A program made the position numbers and the translations under genes. A stretch of 20,987 nucleotides of DNA from positions 28,481-49,467 of the forward strand of contig DCNF01000086.1 in NCBI GenBank assembly GCA_002322035.1, written 5' to 3'. The DNA comes from Geobacter sp. UBA1603 (GTDB taxonomy: Bacteria; Desulfobacterota; Desulfuromonadia; Geobacterales; Pseudopelobacteraceae). Under the pieces are notes generated by a model that had not been told where the DNA came from, did not search any database, and was given only the letters and a program-made list of their open reading frames with translations. This document shows positions 15,152-20,987 of this stretch, in pieces; positions within the stretch are counted from its first letter, which is position 1, and each line of letters opens with the position of its first letter.

Positions 15152-16196
15152 GGTGGGTCTGTTCCTTCCGGTGCTGTTTGATCAGTGCATCGCTGTCGGG
15201 CCGCTCGACCAGATCTTCCAGCTTCGCGATGGAGGTCGGCTCGCCGAGGACGATCAACGTGTCACCGCCTTCAATTTTTGCCTGCGAGTGAGGATTGAAG
15301 ACCATTTTCCCGTGCGATTTCTTGATACCGACGATAATCACACCGATCTCCTTGCGGAAACCGGAACTCACCAGGGTTTCCCCGGCAAAGGCAGAGTGGC
15401 CCGGGATGGTAATCTCTTCCATCTGAAGGTCCATGTGCTCGCTGCCGGTGGCGATCTCAATAAAATCGACAACGTTTGGCCGCAGGATCGATTGGGCCAT
15501 CCTCGAACCACCGATGATATAGGGAGACACGACCTTGTTTGCCCCGGCCCGCTTAAGCTTCAAATCCGAACCCTCCTCGCCGGAACGGGCCAGAATGTAG
15601 AGGTCGGGATTCAATCCACGGGCGGTCAGCGTGATATACACGTTCTCGGTGTCAGAGGTTACAACCGAAATCAGCCCTTTGGCCCGCTTGATACCGGCTT
15701 TCAGCAATGACTCATCGAGTGTGGCATCCCCTTTCATGTGGAGGTATCCCTCCTCCTCCAGCTTTTCCAGAGTGAGAGAATCTTTCTCGACAATCACAAA
15801 TGGCAGCTGATTGGCCTTAAACTCCTTGCAGATCAGGGAACCGATCCGGCCGAACCCGCAGATAATATAGTGCCCCTGAAGAGCATCGATCATCTTCTCC
15901 ACTTTTTTCCTCCCGATGATGCGCTGAATCTGACCCTCGAACATGATCTGTGCCAGACTGCCGACGATATAGCCGAGAACGCTGACGCCGACAATGATCA
16001 GGCAGATGGTAAAAAACTTGCCTGTGTCACTCAACGGTTGCACAACCTCAAAACCGACAGTCCCCAGGGTGATCACGGTCATGTAGAGCGAGTCTATGAA
16101 GCGCCACCCTTCGATGCCCATGTAACCAGCCGTACCGGCCGATACCAGAACCAGCATGACTGCCATTGATATTTTCAGATGTCTGACCGGATCCAT
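15141..16196 (-). CDS. Two-TM RCK potassium channel family protein
   Basis: This is a tetrameric-type ion channel subunit with a cytoplasmic ligand-gating RCK domain. From the ATG at 16196 it has 351 residues. TM1 (about 8-28), a pore helix and filter region (SLYMTVITLGTVGFEVV, 36-52) and TM2 (about 60-85) are followed by the TrkA-N Rossmann domain (GFGRIG, 114-119, and acidic VEKD) and a TrkA-C domain to the C-terminus (ITIPGHSAFAG, GDTLIVLGE). The filter reads TVGFE at 46-50, where most K channels have TVGYG. An alternative TTG at 16217 would add seven residues but has no SD. It overlaps the isomerase gene and diverges from gntR. Confidence 0.9.
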   Translation of the reverse strand: MDPVRHLKISMAVMLVLVSAGTAGYMGIEGWRFIDSLYMTVITLGTVGFEVVQPLSDTGKFFTICLIIVGVSVLGYIVGSLAQIMFEGQIQRIIGRKKVEKMIDALQGHYIICGFGRIGSLICKEFKANQLPFVIVEKDSLTLEKLEEEGYLHMKGDATLDESLLKAGIKRAKGLISVVTSDTENVYITLTARGLNPDLYILARSGEEGSDLKLKRAGANKVVSPYIIGGSRMAQSILRPNVVDFIEIATGSEHMDLQMEEITIPGHSAFAGETLVSSGFRKEIGVIIVGIKKSHGKMVFNPHSQAKIEGGDTLIVLGEPTSIAKLEDLVERPDSDALIKQHRKEQTHHAH

Positions 16197-16293
16197 GATC
16201 GGGCAGATTACCTGCAAGACCGGTAAAATTCAACCACTAACCTTTGACCGGCCAATTTATTTAAACCATCGGATAGGTCTTTAATGTTGTTAA

Positions 16294-16307
16294 TTTATCA
16301 CGATAAA
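16294..16307. promoter_or_regulatory. 14-bp AT-rich palindrome between the K channel and gntR
   Basis: TTTATC-AC-GATAAA is a perfect 6-2-6 palindrome in the 195-nt gap between the divergent K-channel and gntR genes. It is a possible operator; no regulator can be assigned. The rest of the gap on the minus strand shows no clear channel promoter. Confidence 0.3.
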
Positions 16308-16320
16308 CAGGCAGTTCTGA

Positions 16321-16348
16321 TTGACAATTCATGCATACTGTATACAAT
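16321..16348 (+). promoter_or_regulatory. gntR promoter
   Basis: A perfect TTGACA (16321-16326), a 16-nt spacer and TACAAT (16343-16348, five of six) form the best sigma-70 promoter in the window. Transcription would start near 16355, about 35-40 nt before the gntR ATG. The -10 lies inside a palindrome. Confidence 0.7.
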
Positions 16349-16362
16349 GTCGTATACGGTAT
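16335..16362. promoter_or_regulatory. 28-bp palindromic operator overlapping the gntR -10
   Basis: The arms ATACTGTATAC (16335-16345) and GTATACGGTAT (16352-16362) are inverted copies with one mismatch, 6 nt apart. Each carries a GTATAC core like the TNGTNNNACNA-type half sites of FadR-family GntR regulators. The palindrome covers the -10 and the likely start site, as expected for autorepression by the gene directly downstream. Confidence 0.65.
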
Positions 16363-16391
16363 AGAACAATACTTCCGGAGCACAAGACCCC

Positions 16392-17084
16392 ATGAAGAGA
16401 TCGATGGAAAAACACCTGACACTGCGTGAAAAGATTCTGGAGAATATCCGTGATGCCATTATTTCCGGTGCCCTTAAAGCCGGCAGTCGCGTTTCGGAGC
16501 CGGAACTGGCCGAACGTTACGGCATCAGCCGCACCCCAATCCGCGAAGCATTCCGTCAGCTCGAATCGGAAGGGTATCTGACCGTTATCCCCCGCCGTGG
16601 GGCAGTTGTCAGCGAGTTCAACCAGAAAGATGTGGAGGATTTCTACGCCATCAAGAGCATCCTCGAAGGATACGCGGCCCGTCGGGCCTGCGAGAAGTTG
16701 TCGCCCAGAGACCTTGACAAACTTCAGGTCATCAACAATCGTCTGGCCGAGTTGGCCGACCTGAACGATATCAAGACCTTCTTCAAGGTACATAATGACT
16801 TTCACGACCTTTTCATCAAGGCGTCAGATAACGAGAAGCTGCGCGAACTGATCATCGGAGTCGTTAACCGCTTCCAGCGCCTGCGCCTGATGTCACTGAG
16901 CCTTCCGGGGCGTATGATGACCTCCGTGCGCGAGCATGAGAAAATTATCGAGGCTTTCCGCAACAAGGATGCCGATCTGGCGGAAGCGTTGGTCTGCAAG
17001 AATGCCGAATACGGTGGCCAGGTGCTGATGGACGGTGGCATCAAACCGGCCGGCGCCACTACATCCCTGCCGGTCGACATCTGA
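16392..17084 (+). CDS. GntR-family regulator, FCD (FadR) subfamily
   Basis: This is a 230-residue metabolite-responsive transcription factor. The N-terminal winged helix (about 8-76) has the GntR signature ILENIRDAIISGALKAGSRV, EPELAERYGISRTPIREAFRQLESEGYL and RRGAVV. The C-terminal all-helical FCD domain (about 85-220) shows HNDFHDLF and the EHEKIIEAF helix. The residues aligned by eye with the usual Asp/His/His/His metal site are His134, His138, His182 and Asn204, which differ at two positions. GGAG (16377-16380) lies 11 nt before the ATG; a second ATG at 16404 is possible. The effector is unknown. It likely represses its own promoter and perhaps selA or the divergent channel gene. Confidence 0.92.
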   Translation: MKRSMEKHLTLREKILENIRDAIISGALKAGSRVSEPELAERYGISRTPIREAFRQLESEGYLTVIPRRGAVVSEFNQKDVEDFYAIKSILEGYAARRACEKLSPRDLDKLQVINNRLAELADLNDIKTFFKVHNDFHDLFIKASDNEKLRELIIGVVNRFQRLRLMSLSLPGRMMTSVREHEKIIEAFRNKDADLAEALVCKNAEYGGQVLMDGGIKPAGATTSLPVDI

Positions 17085-17093
17085 TTCCGATTC

Positions 17094-17111
17094 CCAAATT
17101 TTACAATTTGG
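17094..17111. promoter_or_regulatory. Palindrome in the gntR-selA gap
   Basis: CCAAATT-TTAC-AATTTGG is a perfect 7-bp inverted repeat with a 4-nt centre, 9 nt after the gntR stop. There is no T run after it, so an operator is about as likely as a weak terminator. Confidence 0.35.
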
Positions 17112-17125
17112 CTTACAGTAATGCC

Positions 17126-17131
17126 TATAAT
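17126..17131 (+). promoter_or_regulatory. Possible selA -10 element
   Basis: A perfect TATAAT occurs in the gntR-selA gap. Its -35 is poor: TTACAA at 17101 with a 19-nt spacer, or TTTACA with 20. If used, transcription starts near 17138, which excludes the ATG at 17121 as the selA start. Confidence 0.35.
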
Positions 17132-17180
17132 TCCGGAGGAACAGACCGGAAACTGCCCAGCCATGACCAATCGAGGCACG

Positions 17181-18602
17181 ATGAGCCAGCCGCTGCATCA
17201 CATACTGCGAACGATACCCAAGGTGGATCGAGTCCTGGAATGGCAGGAAATCAAGGAGTTTCTGCTGACCCACACCCGGATAGAAGTACTGACAGCCGTA
17301 CGGAGCGCCCTGGATCAGATTCGGCGTGATGCCGTCAGCGGCAAAGCAGGTGCGCCCATTGACCCATCGGCAGTGGCTGAAATCATCCGTAGCGACCTTG
17401 CCCGCCTGACAGCCGCCAGTCTGCGGCCGGTCATTAACGGGACCGGCATCATCGTCCACACCAATCTCGGACGCTCCCCTTTGTCAGAGAGCTGCATTGA
17501 GGCTGTTGCAGCTGTATCGCGCGGTTATTCAACCCTTGAATACGATCTGGATTCAGGCACGCGCGGCACACGTTACGCCCATGTTGAAGGCCTGGTCTGC
17601 GAACTGACCGGGGCCGAAGCCGCTCTGGTGGTCAACAATAACGCCGCCGCTGTCATACTGGCGCTTTCGGCTCTGGCAGCAGGGCGTGAAGTAATTGTTT
17701 CGCGCGGCGAACTGGTTGAGATCGGCGGATCGTTTCGCATCCCCGATGTCATGCGTCAGAGCGGCGCAACCCTCGTGGAAGTCGGAACAACCAACCGCAC
17801 CCATCCCCATGACTATCAATCAGCGATGACTGAACAGACTGGCCTGCTGCTGAAGGTTCATACCAGCAACTTTGCCGTTGTGGGTTTTACCGCCGAAACC
17901 GGCGTTGACCAGCTGGCTGAAATCGGTCACGCGCGGAACGTGCCGGTCATGCTCGACGCCGGCAGCGGCTGCCTGATCGATCTCACCCCCTACGGCATCT
18001 CCGGAGAGCCGACCATCGCGTCATATCGCGATTTGGGTGCTGATCTGGTAACCTTCAGCGGTGACAAGCTGCTTGGCGGCCCTCAGGCCGGAATAATCGC
18101 CGGAAAACAGACACTGGTCGAGCAGATGAAGCGCCATCCGCTCCTGCGGGCTCTGCGGATTGACAAACTGTCTCTGGCAGCACTGGAAACAACACTGCGC
18201 CTCTACCGCGATCCGCAGCGAGCGCTGGGAACCATACCGACCCTGCGGATGCTGACCATGACGCCGCACGATGTTTCACGCAGAGCCGGCACACTGGTTC
18301 GCAAAATGCGCCGGGCGCTGTCGGAGCAGATCATCCTGACTGAGCGCAGGGGGGAGTCCGGTGCCGGCGGAGGAGCCTTTCCCTTGCTTCGTCTGCCGAC
18401 CACTCTTCTGGAAATCAAGATCCCCGGAGCATCCCCGGAACGGATTGACCACGCGCTTCGCCAGGCCCGCACGCCGGTCATCGGCCGCATCCAGCATGAC
18501 CGTTTTCTGCTCGACGTTCGCACGATTCTAGACCAGGACATGCCCGGACTTATCACTTCCCTTAATGATGCTGCAGCGCATCTGGCACAGGAACCGGCAT
18601 GA
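17181..18602 (+). CDS. selA: L-seryl-tRNA(Sec) selenium transferase
   Basis: This PLP enzyme converts Ser-tRNA(Sec) to Sec-tRNA(Sec) with selenophosphate. From the ATG at 17181 it has 473 residues. The N-terminus has [12 protein letters not shown]. The core contains [59 protein letters not shown] residues and the PLP lysine Lys296 in [13 protein letters not shown], matching E. coli Lys295 closely. The start is chosen because GAGG lies 4 nt upstream of 17181; ATG 17163 is the alternative. A strong GGAGG at 17135-17139 has no start codon at proper spacing. The stop overlaps ispD by ATGA. selB, usually the neighbour, is absent from the window. Confidence 0.95.
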   Translation: MSQPLHHILRTIPKVDRVLEWQEIKEFLLTHTRIEVLTAVRSALDQIRRDAVSGKAGAPIDPSAVAEIIRSDLARLTAASLRPVINGTGIIVHTNLGRSPLSESCIEAVAAVSRGYSTLEYDLDSGTRGTRYAHVEGLVCELTGAEAALVVNNNAAAVILALSALAAGREVIVSRGELVEIGGSFRIPDVMRQSGATLVEVGTTNRTHPHDYQSAMTEQTGLLLKVHTSNFAVVGFTAETGVDQLAEIGHARNVPVMLDAGSGCLIDLTPYGISGEPTIASYRDLGADLVTFSGDKLLGGPQAGIIAGKQTLVEQMKRHPLLRALRIDKLSLAALETTLRLYRDPQRALGTIPTLRMLTMTPHDVSRRAGTLVRKMRRALSEQIILTERRGESGAGGGAFPLLRLPTTLLEIKIPGASPERIDHALRQARTPVIGRIQHDRFLLDVRTILDQDMPGLITSLNDAAAHLAQEPA

Positions 18603-19309
18603 GACCTTCCAAGACCTTTGCACTGATACCGGCAGCCGGCATGGGCAAGCGCATGGGCGCCTCAATCAACAAACAGTATCTGCATCTGGGCGGGATGCCT
18701 ATTGTTGCCCGCACCATCGCCGTTTTCGAGAATGCTGCTTTCATTGATGCGATCTATCTGGTCACACCAGCCGACGAGATCCCCTACTGCCGTACAAATG
18801 TGGTTGAGTTCTGCGGGTTCCGGAAAATAGCCGACATCATTCCCGGGGGAAAAGAGCGGCAAAATTCGGTTGCCAACGGCCTGAACGCCATGCGCCCCCA
18901 TGTCGGAGACAATGATGTCGTTCTGATCCATGACGGAGTTAGGCCCTTCATCACCCACGAAATCATGCGTTCTTCGATTGAGCGAGCCCGCATCGCAGAT
19001 GGGGCACTGGTCGCTGTTCCAGCAAAGGATACCGTCAAAATCGTCCGGGACGGAATTGTCTGCTCCACTCCTGACCGTGAAAGCGTCTGGCAGGCCCAGA
19101 CGCCGCAGACATTCCGGTTCGGGATCATTCACCAGGCCCACCAGGCAGCCGAACGCGAGCGGTTTATGGGTACAGACGATGCGTCCCTGGTTGAAAGGCA
19201 CGGTGGCAGCATCAGTGTCGTCCGCGGTGACTACAGAAACATAAAGATAACCACCCCGGAAGATCTGGTGCTGGCCGAAGCGTTCCTTGCCACGGACCGC
19301 CAGGAGTAA
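18599..19309 (+). CDS. ispD: 2-C-methyl-D-erythritol 4-phosphate cytidylyltransferase
   Basis: This enzyme catalyses the CTP-dependent third step of the MEP isoprenoid pathway. It has 236 residues, the usual length. The nucleotide-binding loop [61 protein letters not shown] and ITTPEDL are all diagnostic. The ATG overlaps the selA stop by 4 bp. ispF, its common neighbour or fusion partner, does not follow; a signalling gene starts 4 nt after its stop instead. Confidence 0.96.
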   Translation: MRPSKTFALIPAAGMGKRMGASINKQYLHLGGMPIVARTIAVFENAAFIDAIYLVTPADEIPYCRTNVVEFCGFRKIADIIPGGKERQNSVANGLNAMRPHVGDNDVVLIHDGVRPFITHEIMRSSIERARIADGALVAVPAKDTVKIVRDGIVCSTPDRESVWQAQTPQTFRFGIIHQAHQAAERERFMGTDDASLVERHGGSISVVRGDYRNIKITTPEDLVLAEAFLATDRQE

Positions 19310-19313
19310 TCGC

Positions 19314-20501
19314 ATGATCTCATCATCCCAAGAGTCGATCCTGATTGTCGAAGACGAACCGGATATCGCCGCTGTTCTCAAGCTCCACCTGGAAGATGTC
19401 GGCTATGCCACCGCCTGGGCAGGCGATGGTGAAATTGCACTTACAATGCTTTCAGACGACAGCTATGCGTTGGCGCTGGTCGACATCAGGATGCCGAGAA
19501 TGGGCGGCTTTGAACTATTGCAGCGCATTTCCGAGGGGGGCTGCTGCGATACATCGCTGATTATGATGACCGCCCATGGCAGTGAAGATCTGGCCGTACA
19601 ATGCATGAAAATGGGAGCGGTTGACTACTTTACAAAGCCCTTCGATCTTGACGACATGCTCCAGCGCGTTGATCGTGCCCTGCTCAACCGGCGGACACTG
19701 CTTGAAAAACGTCGACTGGAACAGGAAAAAGATGACTTCTTCTACATGCTGTCCCACGATCTGAAAAATCCGATCGCCGCCGTCATCGGATCGATTGACA
19801 TCACCCGGGAGGGGCGGCTCGGGCCGGTCAACCGTGAGCAGGAGGAATATCTGCAGTCGGCAATCGACAGCTGCAACGACGTTGTCACCATGATCGACAA
19901 CCTGCTCGATCTGCAGCGTTTTGAAGTCGGCCGGATGCCGCTCAGGCTTCGCCGCCAGCAGATTGCCGAAACGGCCGAATATGCCGTCAGCCGCCTGAAG
20001 CGGTCAGCCGAGCATGAAGGGATATCCCTGATCTGTGTAACGGAAAACGAACTGCCGGACGTGGTGATCGATACGGCAGTCATGAAGAGGGTCTTTTCAA
20101 ACCTGATATCAAATGCCATTAAGTTCACGCCGGAAGGGGGCTCCATCACTCTTTCATGCGGCGCCATCACTGCCGGGGTGCTTTCAGAGCTTCAGCTTCC
20201 TGGCTCCGTCGGGCTGCCATCAATCTTGTCAAAAAGCCATGGTGTGATCCGCTGCAGCGTCAGAGATACCGGCGATGGCATCCCCGCCGACGAGATTGGC
20301 CGTATTTTTGAGCGTTACACCCAGTCCCGCGCAACGCGAGATCGTGAGCAGGGAGGAGCGGGGCTCGGACTGGCATTCTGCCGCATGGCCATCGAAAGCT
20401 TTGGAGGTATTATCTGGGCCGAAAGCATAGAAGGTGCCGGCAGTGAGTTCATTATCCTGCTCCCCACTCCAGCAGCAGAGATAACGGAGGAAACACCATG
20501 A
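19314..20501 (+). CDS. Receiver-histidine kinase hybrid protein
   Basis: This 395-residue soluble signalling protein has a receiver domain first (1-120; phosphoacceptor Asp57 in LVDIRMPRMGG, Lys108 in TKPF). A short linker with charged helix (about 121-142) follows, then HisKA (phospho-His148 in SHDLKNP) and HATPase_c (N box NLISNAIKFTPEGG, Asn263 and Asn267; G1 DTGDGIP; G2 GGAGLGLAF). No TM or PAS sensor domain is seen, so it likely takes phosphate or signals from other cytoplasmic components. AGGAG (19302-19306) lies 7 nt before the ATG at 19314. It follows ispD and overlaps the DsbC-like gene by ATGA. The downstream output partner is unknown. Confidence 0.93.
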   Translation: MISSSQESILIVEDEPDIAAVLKLHLEDVGYATAWAGDGEIALTMLSDDSYALALVDIRMPRMGGFELLQRISEGGCCDTSLIMMTAHGSEDLAVQCMKMGAVDYFTKPFDLDDMLQRVDRALLNRRTLLEKRRLEQEKDDFFYMLSHDLKNPIAAVIGSIDITREGRLGPVNREQEEYLQSAIDSCNDVVTMIDNLLDLQRFEVGRMPLRLRRQQIAETAEYAVSRLKRSAEHEGISLICVTENELPDVVIDTAVMKRVFSNLISNAIKFTPEGGSITLSCGAITAGVLSELQLPGSVGLPSILSKSHGVIRCSVRDTGDGIPADEIGRIFERYTQSRATRDREQGGAGLGLAFCRMAIESFGGIIWAESIEGAGSEFIILLPTPAAEITEETP

Positions 20502-20977
20502 AAGCGTATGCATCAGTCCTGATAATCCTAGCGTTGCTCGTGCTTCCTGCACAGGCGGCTGAGCTGGATTTCAGCAAGTCGATCACTCTCGGATCAGGCC
20601 CGAAAACCGTGGTTGAGTTTACTGACCCGGACTGTCCGTTCTGCCGCAAAGCTTCAAAATATTTTGACGGGCGCAGCGATGTAACCCGGCAGGTTTTCTT
20701 CACTCCCCTGCCACGGCATCCAAAAGCAAAAGAAAAAGCCCAGTATGTCCTGTCCCAGGCCGACAAGGCAAAAGCATACCATGAGGTCATGGGCGGACGC
20801 TTTGATTCGCAGGTCATCATTGACGGGATCACTCCCCGGGGGGTAAAACTCCAGGAAGAACACAAATCCATAGCCCGGAAAGCCAGGGTCGATTCAACCC
20901 CAACATTTATGATCAACGGACGGATCATCGAAGGATTTGATCTTAAAAAAATTGAAGAGGCCCTGGGGCCGAAATAG
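20498..20977 (+). CDS. Periplasmic DsbC-like thioredoxin-fold protein
   Basis: This is a 159-residue secreted thiol-disulfide protein. Residues 1-20 form a signal peptide (cleavage after AQA). The active site CPFC (Cys46-Cys49) in FTDPDCPFCRKASKYF and the cis-Pro loop STPTFMING identify the DsbC/DsbG-type thioredoxin fold. The N-terminal dimerisation domain of true DsbC is missing, so it is a minimal version that would act as a monomer or with a partner. It has no other cysteines. GGAGG lies 6 nt before the ATG, which overlaps the kinase stop by 4 bp. Its role in isomerisation, oxidation or cytochrome maturation cannot be told from the sequence. Confidence 0.88.
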   Translation: MKAYASVLIILALLVLPAQAAELDFSKSITLGSGPKTVVEFTDPDCPFCRKASKYFDGRSDVTRQVFFTPLPRHPKAKEKAQYVLSQADKAKAYHEVMGGRFDSQVIIDGITPRGVKLQEEHKSIARKARVDSTPTFMINGRIIEGFDLKKIEEALGPK

Positions 20978-20987
20978 TCACCCGACC

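Noticed and set aside
17121..17180. In-frame upstream extension of selA
   Set aside because: The ATG at 17121 lies upstream of a TATAAT and has no SD; start 17181 places the PLP lysine at 296, close to E. coli Lys295.

Overview
The window is an ordinary-looking bacterial chromosome segment (about 57-58% GC by eye) that is almost entirely coding. The proteins and the gene order (prmA-rsmE-mutL-miaA-hfq, a PDZ/radical-SAM DUF512 protein, selA-ispD, an N-terminal-receiver histidine kinase and many Fe-S or signalling proteins) suggest an anaerobic Desulfuromonadota bacterium of the Geobacter/Pelobacter kind. That placement is inference from protein style; no rRNA or marker search was possible. 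I see no tRNA, rRNA, CRISPR array, insertion sequence or phage gene.

Left block (1-4098, minus strand): ppsR (PEP-synthase/PPDK regulatory kinase-phosphotransferase), an OmpR-type response regulator without an adjacent kinase, a DegP/HtrA protease and a NapH-like membrane ferredoxin run in one direction. A strong hairpin lies in the degP leader. Middle block (4281-12047, plus strand): prmA, rsmE, a zinc-ribbon low-complexity protein, mutL, miaA, hfq, an AI-2E-family membrane protein and a PDZ/radical-SAM protein. Several pairs overlap by ATGA. The block ends at a weak intrinsic terminator and contains a long perfect hairpin just before mutL. Then come marR and sulP (12141-14371), translationally coupled.

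Right block: a TIM-barrel sugar-phosphate isomerase-like gene and a two-TM RCK potassium channel lie on the minus strand (14378-16196) and converge on sulP. Divergent to the channel is an FCD-type GntR regulator with a near-consensus promoter buried in a 28-bp palindrome. It is followed by selA, ispD, a receiver-kinase hybrid and a periplasmic DsbC-like thioredoxin-fold protein (17181-20977), again with ATGA or SD-coupled junctions.

Functionally the window mixes translation and RNA functions (PrmA, RsmE, MiaA, Hfq, SelA), DNA repair (MutL), isoprenoid synthesis (IspD), carbon-flux control (PpsR), envelope quality control (DegP, DsbC-like) and ion or solute transport (SulP, K channel, AI-2E family). 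I found no clear novel multi-gene system. The items most worth a second look are the palindromic gntR control region, the pre-mutL hairpin, the zinc-ribbon FxFDD-repeat protein, the altered K-channel filter and the altered MutL endonuclease motif.
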